Assembly (NCBI RefSeq): GCF_002097715.1
Contig: NZ_CP020737.1
Coordinates: 1,984,001-2,048,000 of the forward strand
Direction: 5' to 3'
Source: Burkholderia ubonensis subsp. mesacidophila
Lineage (GTDB): Bacteria; Pseudomonadota; Gammaproteobacteria; Burkholderiales; Burkholderiaceae
Length of the DNA stretch: 64,000 bases
Part shown: positions 17,901 through 26,261 of the stretch, in pieces
Numbering within the stretch: position 1 is the first letter of the stretch
How the letters are laid out: each line of letters starts with the position of its first letter
Notes under the pieces: generated by a model
Databases searched by the model: none
What the model saw: the letters and a program-made list of their open reading frames with translations, nothing else
Told to the model about the DNA's origin: nothing
Translations under genes and position numbers: made by a program

Positions 17901-19424
17901 ATGGAATTGTCGATGAACCTGAAGACGAACATCGCGCGCGCGCTCGCGGCCGCTGGCCTCGCCGGCGCGCTCGCGGGCTGCGCGTGGTTCGCGCCGAGCG
18001 GCGAGCCGCCGGCGATGCCGTCGCCTGCGCACTACGGCGCGACGCCGCAAGCGGAGCAGACGGTCGCGGCGCAAGGCGTCGCGCAGCATTTCGAAGTCGG
18101 CGCGCAGCCGGTGCCCGACTGGTGGAAGCAATACCGCTGCGACGCGCTGGACGCGCTCGTCGACGAAGGGCTGCGCAACAGCCCGACGCTCGGCGCCGCC
18201 GCGCACACGCTGAACGCCGCGCGCGAGCAGCTGCGCGCGCAGATCGGCAGCTCGATGCTGCCGTCGATCGACGCGGGCGGCCAGGCCACGCGACAGCGCG
18301 CGCTCGGCGTGCCGATTCCCGCGCTCGGCGCGCCGACGCTGCTGTACGACACGTTCGTCGGCCAGCTCCAGGCGCGCTACACGATCGACCTGTTCGGCGC
18401 GTCGCGCTTCGCGAACCGCGCGCTGGGCAAGCGCGTCGACATCAGCGCGTTCCAGCTCGAATCCGCGCGCCGCGCGCTCGCCGCGAACATCGTCACCGCG
18501 TCGGTCACGACGTCGGTGCTCGGCGCGCAGATCGACACGACCGAACGGCTCGTCGCGCTCGCCGACGCGCAGGCGCGCGACGCGGAGCGCCGCCATGCGC
18601 TCGGCGCCGCGTCGCGCAGCGATGCGCTCAACGCGCGGCAAAGTGCGGAGACGGTCGCGGCCGGCCTGCCCGCGCTGCGCCAGCAGCGCGATTCGGCACG
18701 CCATGCGCTCGCGGTGCTGATCGGGCGCACGCCGGACCAAGCGCCCGCGGACCTCGCGCTCGCCGACCTCCATCTGCCCGCGCAGGTGCCGGTCGTGGTG
18801 CCGTCCGACCTGCTGCAGAGCCGGCCCGACATCCGCGCGGCCGACGCGGCGCTGCAGGCCGCCGCGGCCGAGGTCGGCGTCGCGACCGCGCAGCTGTTCC
18901 CGCAGCTGTCGCTGTCGGCGTCGATGGGGCAAGGCGGCTTCAACTGGCCGGCGATGCTGTCCGGCGCGGGCGCGATCTGGAGCATCGGCGCGTCGCTCAG
19001 CCAGCCGATCTTCCACGGCGGCGCGCTGCTCGCGCAGCGCCGCGCGGCGAAGGAAAGCTACGCGGCCGCCGTCGACCAGTACAAGCAGACCGTGCTGGGT
19101 GCGTTCCAGGACGTCGCCGACTCGCTCGCGGCGCTCGAGCACGACGCGCAGGCGCTCGACGCGTCGGGCCGCGCCGCGCTCGCCGCGCGCGGCGCGTATG
19201 ACGATGCGGCCGCGCGCGTGCGGCTCGGCGCGCTGCCGCCGTCGGCGTCGCGCGCGAGCGAGCTGCAGTACCGCAACGCGCGGCTCGACGAGATCCGCGC
19301 GACGGGCGCGCGGCTCGCGGACACCGCGCGGCTGTACCAGGCGATGGGCACGCCGCCGGCCGGCACGGCGGCCGGCCAGCAAGCCCGCGCCACCACGCCG
19401 GACAGCCCGCCCTCGCCGCAATAA
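17901..19424 (+). CDS. NodT/OprM-type outer-membrane efflux lipoprotein
   Basis: The 507-residue TolC-superfamily protein has a lipoprotein signal with lipobox LAGC (about residues 22-25) and two OEP repeats (about 65-250 and 275-470), including the LQSRPDIRAADAAL motif typical of NodT family proteins at about 306-319. The tail is Pro/Ala/Gln rich. It starts 2 bp after the RND stop, completing a three-gene efflux operon; an alternative ATG lies at 17913. Confidence 0.87.
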   Translation: MELSMNLKTNIARALAAAGLAGALAGCAWFAPSGEPPAMPSPAHYGATPQAEQTVAAQGVAQHFEVGAQPVPDWWKQYRCDALDALVDEGLRNSPTLGAAAHTLNAAREQLRAQIGSSMLPSIDAGGQATRQRALGVPIPALGAPTLLYDTFVGQLQARYTIDLFGASRFANRALGKRVDISAFQLESARRALAANIVTASVTTSVLGAQIDTTERLVALADAQARDAERRHALGAASRSDALNARQSAETVAAGLPALRQQRDSARHALAVLIGRTPDQAPADLALADLHLPAQVPVVVPSDLLQSRPDIRAADAALQAAAAEVGVATAQLFPQLSLSASMGQGGFNWPAMLSGAGAIWSIGASLSQPIFHGGALLAQRRAAKESYAAAVDQYKQTVLGAFQDVADSLAALEHDAQALDASGRAALAARGAYDDAAARVRLGALPPSASRASELQYRNARLDEIRATGARLADTARLYQAMGTPPAGTAAGQQARATTPDSPPSPQ

Positions 19425-19476
19425 GCCGGCCCGTCCGCCGGGCGTCGGGCGCTGCGCCCGACGCCCGATCTTCCGC

Positions 19477-19507
19477 TTGACCCTCACGTAGCGTAACGTT
19501 CGAGACT
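19477..19507 (+). promoter_or_regulatory. Likely MerR-type promoter/operator
   Basis: TTGACC (19477-19482) is followed by an imperfect dyad whose arms are CTCACGTA (19483-19490) and TAACGTTCGAG (19494-19504), with a weak GAGACT -10 starting 19 bp after the -35. A dyad filling an overlong 19-bp spacer is the usual layout for MerR-type autoregulation. The MerR ATG follows at 19536. Confidence 0.5.
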
Positions 19508-19535
19508 CCAGTGTGCGCACCAAACGGAGGAACGA

Positions 19536-20564
19536 ATGCGACTGAAAGTGGGAGAACTGGCGAAACGCAGCGGGCTGACCGTCCGCACGCTTCATCACTA
19601 TCACGCGATCGGTCTGCTGACGCCTTCGGCGCGCGCCGACAACGGCTACCGGCTGTACGACCGCGACGACATCGCCCGGCTCCACCAGATCCAGGCCCTG
19701 CGTCGCTTCGGACTGTCGCTCGCCGAAATCGGCGACTACCTGTACCAGCCCGGCGCCCCGCTCGTCGACCTCGTCGCGAAGCAGATCACGCTGCTCGACC
19801 ATCAGATCGAACAGAGCGCGCAATTGCGCGAGCGGCTCGTGCGCCTGCACGCGCAGCTCGCCGAAGGCACGGAGCCGGAACTGGCCGATTGGCTCACCAC
19901 ACTGGAGTTGATGACCGTGTACGACAAATATTTTTCCGAGGAAGAACTCGCGCGCATGCCGATGTACCGCAAGAGCCAGACCGGCGACGCGGAATGGATC
20001 GCGCTCGTCGGCGACGTGCGCGCACTGCACGACGCCGGCGTGCCGCCCGAGGACGAACGTGCGCGTACGCTTGCCGACCGCTGGATGACCCTGCTCGTGC
20101 GCGACACGAACAACGACCCGCGGCTGCTGGCGAAGCTGAACCTGATGCACGAACGCGAGCCGTCGATGCAGGCGCAGACAGGCATTTCGACCGCGTTGCG
20201 CGACTACGTGCTGCGCGCGGTGGCCGAAACGAAGATGCGGATCTTCGAGAAGTACCTCGCGCCGGACGAGATCCGCTTCATGCGCGCGCATTACGGCGAG
20301 CGTGCGATGGAATGGCCGCAGTTGATGGCCGACGTGCGCGATGTGATCGACGCAGGCGCGCAGCCCGATTCGCCCGAGGCCCGCGCGCTCGCGCGGCGCT
20401 GGCTCGACCTGTTCCGCGGCTACGCGGGCGACGATCCGGCCACGCACGCGAAATTCCGCCAGGCGATGATGAACGAGCCGGTGCTGACGAAGGACGCATG
20501 GGCCGACGAGACGCTGCTCGGCTTCATGCGGGAGGCGATGGCGCAGTTGAACCCGCAGCGTTGA
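19536..20564 (+). CDS. MerR-family regulator with two TipAS-like ligand domains
   Basis: The 342-residue protein has a MerR winged HTH (about 1-70: KVGELAKRSGLTVRTLHHYH, then LLTPSARADNGYRLYD) and a dimerisation coiled coil (about 75-115). Two similar alpha-helical segments follow (about 145-230 and 250-338), each with an acidic LADRW/LARRW motif, as in the TipAS antibiotic-recognition domain. Most relatives have one such domain, so the duplication is noteworthy. A dyad in an overlong promoter spacer upstream suggests autoregulation. The effector and other targets are unknown. Confidence 0.8.
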   Translation: MRLKVGELAKRSGLTVRTLHHYHAIGLLTPSARADNGYRLYDRDDIARLHQIQALRRFGLSLAEIGDYLYQPGAPLVDLVAKQITLLDHQIEQSAQLRERLVRLHAQLAEGTEPELADWLTTLELMTVYDKYFSEEELARMPMYRKSQTGDAEWIALVGDVRALHDAGVPPEDERARTLADRWMTLLVRDTNNDPRLLAKLNLMHEREPSMQAQTGISTALRDYVLRAVAETKMRIFEKYLAPDEIRFMRAHYGERAMEWPQLMADVRDVIDAGAQPDSPEARALARRWLDLFRGYAGDDPATHAKFRQAMMNEPVLTKDAWADETLLGFMREAMAQLNPQR

Positions 20565-20572
20565 GCGGGGCT

Positions 20573-20609
20573 CGGCCGGGTTGCATGCGCATTGCGTGCG
20601 GCCCGGCCG
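20573..20609. terminator. Hairpin between convergent genes
   Basis: Arms CGGCCGGG (20573-20580) and CCCGGCCG (20602-20609) are extended inward by a partly paired GCATGC/GCGTGC stem. The hairpin lies between the MerR stop and the end of the minus-strand exported-protein gene. No U-tract is evident. Confidence 0.45.
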
Positions 20610-20638
20610 CCTGACCGGCGCGGACTGGCTGCGCGCGA

Positions 20639-21166
20639 TTACGGATAGGCGCGCAGGCTGACGCCGCGCCAGTGCTTCTTCATGTAGCGGAGAAACGCGG
20701 GGTTGGCCTTCAGGTCCGCGTTCGGGACGGGCGGCGCGCCGCCGTCCATCACCTTGCCCTGCATCGTGATGAGCTCCTCGCCGCGCAGCACGTATTTCCT
20801 GCCCTGATCGATCAGGAAATACTTGACCTCGTCGGGGCTCACGTCGCCGCGGCAGCCGATCTTGTACGCGAACAGAAACTGCTTGCGCCCGTTGCCGAGC
20901 AGGTCGAGCATTTCGACCGACGACGGCACGACGGCGAGCACCTTGTCCAGATCGCATTGCGTCACGTCGTCGCGCACCTTCCAGTCCGGCTCTCCGTTCA
21001 GCGTCCCGACGATCCTCAGCTGCGCGCCGTCCGGCCGCGGGGTCTCCGCGATCGTGACCGCGTGCGCACCGGCCGTATCGGTCCACGTGTATTCGGTTGC
21101 AAGGACGGCGTGGCTGAACAGCATGGCGGCGAGAGCGGGCCAGGCGCGGCGGAAGCTTGTTTTCAT
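20639..21166 (-). CDS. Exported hypothetical protein
   Basis: The 175-residue protein begins with a signal peptide (MKTSFRRAWPALAAMLFSHAVLA, cleavage near VLA-TE). The mature part starts YTWTDTAGAHAV and contains two cysteines (VTQCDLD and KIGCRGDVSP) that could form a disulfide. The ATG at 21166 is preferred because it begins the signal peptide directly. It resembles a set of small periplasmic proteins of unknown role; I assign no function. Confidence 0.65.
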   Translation of the reverse strand: MKTSFRRAWPALAAMLFSHAVLATEYTWTDTAGAHAVTIAETPRPDGAQLRIVGTLNGEPDWKVRDDVTQCDLDKVLAVVPSSVEMLDLLGNGRKQFLFAYKIGCRGDVSPDEVKYFLIDQGRKYVLRGEELITMQGKVMDGGAPPVPNADLKANPAFLRYMKKHWRGVSLRAYP

Positions 21167-21240
21167 TGTGGTGGCGAACCTCGGATGGAACGCGCCATTA
21201 TCCCGAAAGGCGCACGCGGCCGCCATGCGACACGCGCCGC

Positions 21241-21930
21241 TCACCACTTGCAGCCGGCATCGCGCACCGCGTCGAGCGCGAGCGCCGGAATCGCGAGCAG
21301 CCCCATCCCCGAATATGCGTTCCGGCAGTCGGCGCGGCGGGCCTCCGACATCCCGCGCGCGAGCGTTGCGTCCACGGTTGCCCGCCGCGACACACCCGCG
21401 CCGGACGCCGCCCCCAACCCGCTGATGGCCACGGCAGCCGGACTGCGCCCAACCGTTCGCGGCGCGCCGATCGCATCGAGGTCGCGCCGCCAGTCGACGC
21501 CAGGGGCCTGCGCGTCGGCCGGGCTGTTTTCGTCGGCGCTCATGGTGTCCGCACGCGTGACGGCCTCTGCTTTCGGCAATCGAGCCGCCGCCTTGGCCGA
21601 ACGCGCCGGCACGTGTGTGGTCATGCCCGCGCCACGATCGCGCAGCGGACGGGCGCCGCCGGACCCTGCGGCGCCCGTCCGGCCACGCATCGGCGCAATC
21701 GTCGCCGGTTCGCGCCGCGGCTGCGCCGGCGTCTGCAATGGAATCAGTTCGACGTTCAGCGCCCGCCTTTCAGGCTCCACGACCGGCAGTCGCGCGGCAC
21801 GCTCAGCCATCGACGCCGAGCGCAGCGCCAGCCAGCCGAGCAGATGGAGCGACGCCACGACGATGAACGCCAGCGCGCCGACGCGCAGCCGCCGCGCATT
21901 GCCCGGGCGGACTGCGACGCTTCCCGTCAT
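21241..21930 (-). CDS. Membrane-anchored protein with TonB-like layout, unknown
   Basis: The 229-residue protein has an N-terminal uncleaved anchor (about 18-36: VGALAFIVVASLHLLGWLAL). A long low-complexity Pro/Arg/Ala periplasmic linker (about 45-185) leads to a compact C-terminal motif with two cysteines (RRADCRNAYSGMGLLAIPAL, ending AGCKW). The anchor-linker-small-domain plan is like TonB, but no TonB domain is visible. It lies 27 bp after the XRE gene and may be cotranscribed with it. Confidence 0.6.
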   Translation of the reverse strand: MTGSVAVRPGNARRLRVGALAFIVVASLHLLGWLALRSASMAERAARLPVVEPERRALNVELIPLQTPAQPRREPATIAPMRGRTGAAGSGGARPLRDRGAGMTTHVPARSAKAAARLPKAEAVTRADTMSADENSPADAQAPGVDWRRDLDAIGAPRTVGRSPAAVAISGLGAASGAGVSRRATVDATLARGMSEARRADCRNAYSGMGLLAIPALALDAVRDAGCKW

Positions 21931-21957
21931 GGCCGCTGCGCGCGTCGCCGCGACGCG

Positions 21958-22182
21958 TCAGCCCGCGTCGGCGACGTCGTCGTCGCTGAATGCGAGCAGA
22001 TCGCCGGGCTGGCAATCGAGATGGCGGCAGATCGCCTCGAGCGTCGCGAAGCGAATCCCCTTGACCTTCCCCTGCTTGAGCAGCGACAGGTTCTGTTCGG
22101 TGATGCCGACGGCCGCCGCGAGGTCCTTCGAGCGGACCTTGCGGGTCGCGAGCATCACGTCGAGCTTGACGACGATCGGCAT
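21958..22182 (-). CDS. Small XRE-family regulator (YozG-like)
   Basis: The 74-residue Cro/C1-type HTH protein has RSKDLAAAVGITEQNLSLLK as the DNA-binding helices (about 17-36) and CRHLDCQPGDLLAF near the end. Such short regulators are commonly paired with DUF2975 membrane proteins, and that partner lies immediately upstream, 10 bp away. A 16-bp perfect palindrome upstream of the pair is a likely operator. The signal is unknown. Confidence 0.8.
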   Translation of the reverse strand: MPIVVKLDVMLATRKVRSKDLAAAVGITEQNLSLLKQGKVKGIRFATLEAICRHLDCQPGDLLAFSDDDVADAG

Positions 22183-22192
22183 GGCGCGCGCC

Positions 22193-22756
22193 TCACACGA
22201 ATTGCCGGTGCTCGGCGTCGAGCACGCTCGCCTGCCGCAGGATGTGCGCGATCACGAGGATGCAGGCCGCGGTAAACAGCGCGACGACATACGGCATGCC
22301 GATGCTGATCGTGACGACATGGCGTCCGGCCGGCTCGCGCATCGTCGCCCACATGCTCAGGAGCGGCTCGCACACGATGCTCAGCAGGACCCAGAGGCCG
22401 ACCGCGCGCCCCATCTTGCCGAGATGCCGGGCAGCATCCCCCGAGAAATAGTCGCCGCCCGCGTAGGTGCGAAACAGCCGGCGCAGGTGCCGCAAGCCGC
22501 TCGCCAGCGCGACGAGCGGCACGCTCGACAGCACGATGCCGCCGGCCTTCTGCCACCAAGGAAACGCGGCGACGTCGACGCCAAGCCCGGCGATCAGCGA
22601 ATCGGTCAAGCCAAAGCTGAAGCCCGCGCCGGACGGCGTCGCGTTCAGCGATGGCGCGACCCAGCATGCGGCGTTGAGCAACATCATCGCGACGATGAAG
22701 CAGAGCGTGACGGCAGCCATCCGCTGGCTGACACGGGCAATGCGATCGGCTGGCAT
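22193..22756 (-). CDS. DUF2975-family membrane protein
   Basis: The 187-residue protein has four predicted membrane helices (about 12-35, 72-90, 115-132 and 145-170), with LFRTYAGGDYFSGDAARHL between helices 2 and 3, a signature region of DUF2975. The family is usually encoded with a small XRE regulator, as here, and may form a membrane-linked regulatory pair. No enzyme motif is visible. Confidence 0.75.
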   Translation of the reverse strand: MPADRIARVSQRMAAVTLCFIVAMMLLNAACWVAPSLNATPSGAGFSFGLTDSLIAGLGVDVAAFPWWQKAGGIVLSSVPLVALASGLRHLRRLFRTYAGGDYFSGDAARHLGKMGRAVGLWVLLSIVCEPLLSMWATMREPAGRHVVTISIGMPYVVALFTAACILVIAHILRQASVLDAEHRQFV

Positions 22757-22815
22757 GCGAATTCCTCGCGGTAGGGAGAATATGCCCGGATTTTAAGCGA
22801 GAAATTATCGTAAAA

Positions 22816-22831
22816 CAATCATTAATGATTG
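22816..22831. promoter_or_regulatory. 16-bp perfect palindrome, probable XRE operator
   Basis: CAATCATTAATGATTG is fully self-complementary and lies in an AT-rich stretch about 60 bp upstream of the DUF2975 start. Its symmetry and position suit a homodimeric HTH regulator, most simply the XRE protein encoded second in the operon. No promoter boxes are assigned with confidence. Confidence 0.55.
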
Positions 22832-22888
22832 CTCAAGTTTGATTATTTATTGCAATGCATGCATGTGCAGCGACGGGATGCCGGCGCG

Positions 22889-22971
22889 GCGTCCCGCGTC
22901 GCGAGCCCGAGCGCGCGCAGCCGCCGGTACAGCGTGCGCTCGCTCAGCCCGACGCGTTCGGCGAGCGCGCG
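22889..22971 (-). pseudogene. Duplicated 3' end of the fisR-type gene
   Basis: These 83 bp are identical to 24657-24739, the end of the sigma-54 activator gene. They encode the last part of its Fis-type HTH ([16 protein letters not shown] onward) in the same orientation. There is no start or upstream domain, so it is a dead fragment. Homology ends abruptly at both sides. The two copies form direct repeats around the MFS transporter gene. Confidence 0.8.
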
Positions 22972-22979
22972 GCGTGCGA

Positions 22980-23093
22980 ATGGCGGAGCTCGGCCACGGC
23001 AACATCCGCGCCGTGACGCACTGCCACCATTCCGCGCACGACATCGACCGCACGTTCGCGATCGTGCGTGAAATCCTGTCGAGCGCAAGCTGA
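22980..23093 (+). pseudogene. C-terminal remnant of an enzyme, possibly a PLP lyase/aldolase
   Basis: A short frame of 37 codons abuts the duplicated fragment and ends at TGA. Its IRAVTHCHHSAHDIDRTF segment looks like the last beta-alpha unit of a fold-type I PLP enzyme such as low-specificity L-threonine aldolase (compare the IRLVTH-type ending). It lacks everything else, so it is most likely debris left by the rearrangement that created the direct repeats. Identity is tentative. Confidence 0.35.
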
Positions 23094-23243
23094 CGCTTCG
23101 CCGACGCCAAGCTTACGTAACCACGAAAACGCTGAGTACAATACCGGACCCGCGGCACGGCGCACGGCGCGTGCTCGAGCAACGGCGCATGCGCCGCATC
23201 GGTACGGCACGGCCGGTCCTCAACGGTTCTCGATGAGACATAC

Positions 23244-24461
23244 ATGAGCCAAGCAAAGGCAAGACACCCGCTCCTCGTCTGGCTGCTGATCGTCGGCACC
23301 GGCTTCGTCGTCATGGCGCGCGCGATGAGCCTGCCGTTTCTGGCGATCTACCTGCATGAACGGATGGGGCTCGACGCGGCGACGATCGGCCTGCTGCTCG
23401 GCACGGGCGCGCTTGTCGGCACGTTCGGCGGCTTCTTCGGCGGCCATCTGTCCGACGTGCTCGGCCGGCGCAAGGTGCTGACCGGCTGCCTGGTCGTATC
23501 GAGCCTGTCGTTCGCCGCGCTTCATTTCGCGGCCGACGCGTGGCAGATCTTCGTCATCAACCTCTTCATCAATCTCGCGAGCTCGTTCTACGATCCGGTC
23601 TCGAAGGCGACCATCAGCGACAATCTGCCGCCCGAGCAGCGGCTGCGCGCATTCGCGCGGCGCTACGTGGCGATCAACATCGGCTTCGCGATCGGGCCGC
23701 TGCTCGGCGCGTCGCTCGGCCTGCTCGACAAATCCCCCGTGTTTCTCATCACGGCCGCCGTCTACCTGCTGTTCTCGATCGCGATCTACGCGATCACGGC
23801 CCGGCTCGCGGTCGGCCGCGCGCCGCACGAAGCGGCCGCCTCCGAGTTGCCGCTCGCCGCGAAGCTGCGCGTCATCGGCACCGACCGGCGCCTCGTCCTC
23901 TTCACCGCGGGCAGCATGCTCGCGATCGCCGTGCACGGCGAAATGTCGGTCACGTTCTCGCAGTACCTGATCGGCGCGTTCGACGACGGGCTCAAGATGT
24001 TCGCCTGGCTGATGAGCACGAACGCGATCACGGTCGTCTTGAGCCAGCCGTTGCTGAACCGCATCGGCGAACGGCGCGGGCCGTTCACGTCGCTCACGCT
24101 CGGCGCGATCCTGCTCGCGATCGGCGCGGCCGGCTTCGCGAATTCACCGAACATGATCGCGCTCGTCGTGTCGATGGTCGTCTTCACGTGGGGCGAAGTG
24201 CTGCTCATCCCGTCGGAATACGCGGTCCTCGACAGCATCACGCCCGAGCCGCTGCGCGGCATCTATTACGGCGCGCATTCGCTCAGCAACGTCGGCAACC
24301 TGCTCGGGCCCTGGCTTGGCGGTCTCGTGCTGCTGCACTACGGCGGCGCCGCGATGTTCTACGGCATGGGCTTCATCGCGCTGCTCAGCCTGCTCACGTT
24401 CGCCGTCGGCTCGCAGATCAGGCCCGCGCCGGCGGGCCGGCTCGAAGTCCAGAACCGCTGA
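23244..24461 (+). CDS. MFS transporter (MdtH-like drug efflux type)
   Basis: The 405-residue protein has 12 predicted helices and the DHA1-type loop 2-3 motif GGHLSDVLGRRKVL (about 73-86). The N-terminal MARAMSLPFLAIYL segment resembles MdtH-like exporters. Function is inferred as export of a toxic compound; the substrate is unknown. The gene stands alone on the plus strand between two direct 83-bp copies of the neighbouring regulator's 3' end, suggesting it arrived or was rearranged as a unit. Confidence 0.8.
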   Translation: MSQAKARHPLLVWLLIVGTGFVVMARAMSLPFLAIYLHERMGLDAATIGLLLGTGALVGTFGGFFGGHLSDVLGRRKVLTGCLVVSSLSFAALHFAADAWQIFVINLFINLASSFYDPVSKATISDNLPPEQRLRAFARRYVAINIGFAIGPLLGASLGLLDKSPVFLITAAVYLLFSIAIYAITARLAVGRAPHEAAASELPLAAKLRVIGTDRRLVLFTAGSMLAIAVHGEMSVTFSQYLIGAFDDGLKMFAWLMSTNAITVVLSQPLLNRIGERRGPFTSLTLGAILLAIGAAGFANSPNMIALVVSMVVFTWGEVLLIPSEYAVLDSITPEPLRGIYYGAHSLSNVGNLLGPWLGGLVLLHYGGAAMFYGMGFIALLSLLTFAVGSQIRPAPAGRLEVQNR

Positions 24462-24652
24462 CGGCCCCGCCCGCCGGCGCACCGCGCCTCGTCCGCTCCG
24501 CTTCCAGTGTCGATCATGAACGTCGGCAGAACCCTTCGCGCCGCGTTGTGCTTCGCATCGACCCGCGCCCGGCGGCCGTTCTGCCGGCTAGCAGAGCGCC
24601 GTCCCATTGAGCGCGCGTAAACGGTCGGACGCGTGAGGCCGCCGCGCCGGCC

Positions 24653-26032
24653 CTACGCGTCCCGCGTCGCGAGCCCGAGCGCGCGCAGCCGCCGGTACAG
24701 CGTGCGCTCGCTCAGCCCGACGCGTTCGGCGAGCGCGCGCCGCGTGCCGCGGAACGTGCGTGCGACGCGCACGAGTTCGTCGTCGGACGGCGCGCGCGAC
24801 GCGTCCGGCAGCCGCGACGCCGCGTCCGCAAGCGCGATTTCGTCCGGCAGGTGCTCACTGCGGATCGTGCCGTCGTCCGCGAACAGGCACGCGCGTTCGA
24901 GCACGTTGCGCAATTCGCGGATGTTGCCGGGCCACGCATAGGCGTCGAGGCATGCGCGCGCGGCGTCGGTCAGCGTGTACGGCGCGGCGCCCGCCTCGCC
25001 CGCCCCGGCGCGCGCGTTCGCGATGCGCCGCAGGATCGACGCGGCCAGCAGCGCGACGTCGCCGTGCCGCTCGCGCAACGCCGGCAGGTGAATCGGAAAC
25101 GCGTTGATCCGGTAATAGAGGTCCTGCCGAAACCGCCCGTCGTCGATCATCGCGCGCAGCGGCTTGTGGGTGGCGGCGACCAGCCGGAAATCCGCGCGCA
25201 GCGTCTCGACGCCGCCGACGCGCCGGAACGTGCCCGACTCGATCAGCCGCAGCAGCTTCACCTGCATCGGCAGCGGCACGTCGCCGATCTCGTCCAGAAA
25301 CAGGGTGCCGCCCTGCGCGGTTTCGACGAGGCCCGGCTTGCGCGCCGCCGCGCCCGTAAACGCGCCCTTCTCGTAGCCGAACAGCTCGCTTTCGAACAGC
25401 GTCTCGGCGATCCCCGAGCAATCGACGACGACGAACGGCCCCATCGCCCGCGCGCTCGCCTCGTGCAGCGCCCGCGCGAACAGCTCCTTGCCGGTGCCCG
25501 ACTCGCCGAGCAGCAGCACCGGCAGCAGCGACGGCGCGACGCGCTGCAGCGCGCCGAGCGCCGCGTTGAACGCGTCCGAGCCGCCGACGAGCCCTTGCGC
25601 GCTCGGCTGCGCGGACGCGCTCTTCAGCGTCGTCAGCCGCTCGACGTACGCGATCACGTCGCCCGCCGCATCGAAGATCGGGCGCAGCTCGACGTCGACG
25701 TGCTCGGGGCCGCGCGGCGTGTGATGGATGTGCAGCACGCGGTCGGCGCCGCGCGACTCGAGCGCCTGCTTCATCGGGCAGTGCTCGCCCGCCTGGTCGC
25801 ACGGCACGTCGTAGTGATGCGACACGCGGTAGCAATGCCGGCCCACGTGCTCGACGCCCGCGACGCCGAACTGCCGCCGGTACGCGCCGTTCGCCGCGAG
25901 GATCCGGTAGTCTGGGTCGACCACGATCATCGGCTGCGGGTCCTGCTCCAGGTAGGAGACGAGCGCGCCCACGTCGGGCGCGGCAGCGCGCGGCGGCGCG
26001 GGAACGATCGGGATGATGTCGTGCTGGCTCAT
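24653..26032 (-). CDS. fisR: FisR-type sigma-54 activator, sulfane-sulfur sensor
   Basis: The 459-residue protein has an N-terminal PAS-like sensor domain (about 20-135), an AAA+ domain with GESGTGKE (176-183) and the sigma-54 contact motif GAFTGA (223-228), and a C-terminal Fis HTH ending at the stop. The sensor holds Cys67, Cys78 and Cys85. Their spacing (11 then 7) is that of the three cysteines reported for Cupriavidus FisR (53, 64, 71), which react with sulfane sulfur. It diverges from the pdo-sqr-tauE genes behind a -24/-12 promoter, as expected. NorR-like identity is less likely because the N-terminal domain is not GAF. Confidence 0.82.
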   Translation of the reverse strand: MSQHDIIPIVPAPPRAAAPDVGALVSYLEQDPQPMIVVDPDYRILAANGAYRRQFGVAGVEHVGRHCYRVSHHYDVPCDQAGEHCPMKQALESRGADRVLHIHHTPRGPEHVDVELRPIFDAAGDVIAYVERLTTLKSASAQPSAQGLVGGSDAFNAALGALQRVAPSLLPVLLLGESGTGKELFARALHEASARAMGPFVVVDCSGIAETLFESELFGYEKGAFTGAAARKPGLVETAQGGTLFLDEIGDVPLPMQVKLLRLIESGTFRRVGGVETLRADFRLVAATHKPLRAMIDDGRFRQDLYYRINAFPIHLPALRERHGDVALLAASILRRIANARAGAGEAGAAPYTLTDAARACLDAYAWPGNIRELRNVLERACLFADDGTIRSEHLPDEIALADAASRLPDASRAPSDDELVRVARTFRGTRRALAERVGLSERTLYRRLRALGLATRDA

Positions 26033-26061
26033 GGTCGGGTTCGGCGGGGCCTGTCATGCGA

Positions 26062-26098
26062 ACTGCCAATTCTGCCACGACACTGCCGAAACTGGCAG
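26062..26098 (+). promoter_or_regulatory. Candidate FisR upstream activator sites
   Basis: The block contains ACTGCCAATTCTGCCA (26062-26077) and the inverted repeat CTGCC-GAAACT-GGCAG (26083-26098). Repeated TGCC/GGCA elements 110-145 bp upstream of the -24/-12 promoter are placed as expected for an enhancer-binding protein. The site is inferred from symmetry and position only. Confidence 0.5.
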
Positions 26099-26206
26099 CA
26101 CGCGCGCGCCGCCTGGCGGTGCCGGGCACCGCCCACCGCATGCGTGCCCGCAAAAAACCGAACTGAATCAATCCCCTGGCGCGTTCCCCGGCGCATCGCG
26201 ACCACC

Positions 26207-26222
26207 TGGCACGGTTTTTGTA
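26207..26222 (+). promoter_or_regulatory. Sigma-54 (-24/-12) promoter of the pdo-sqr operon
   Basis: TGGCACGGTTTTTGTA matches the consensus TGGCACG-N4-TTGCW, except that the -12 GC is GT. It lies 40 bp upstream of the pdo start and opposite a GAFTGA-containing activator gene. Confidence 0.8.
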
Positions 26223-26261
26223 CTACCTGACGGATTGCAGAACCCGAATGAGGACGATCCC

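Noticed and set aside
17802..21086. A 1094-residue open frame on the minus strand across the outer-membrane factor and MerR genes
   Set aside because: It crosses two well-supported plus-strand genes, changes character along its length and shows no domain.
22889..24739. An integrated mobile element with 83-bp attachment sites
   Set aside because: No integrase, transposase or replication gene lies between the repeats; only a transporter gene is present. Kept as a duplication or rearrangement instead.
24653..26032. NorR (nitric oxide sensor) identity for the sigma-54 activator
   Set aside because: The N-terminal domain is a PAS-like unit with a Cys triad rather than a GAF domain, and the partner genes are for persulfide metabolism, not NO reductase or flavorubredoxin.
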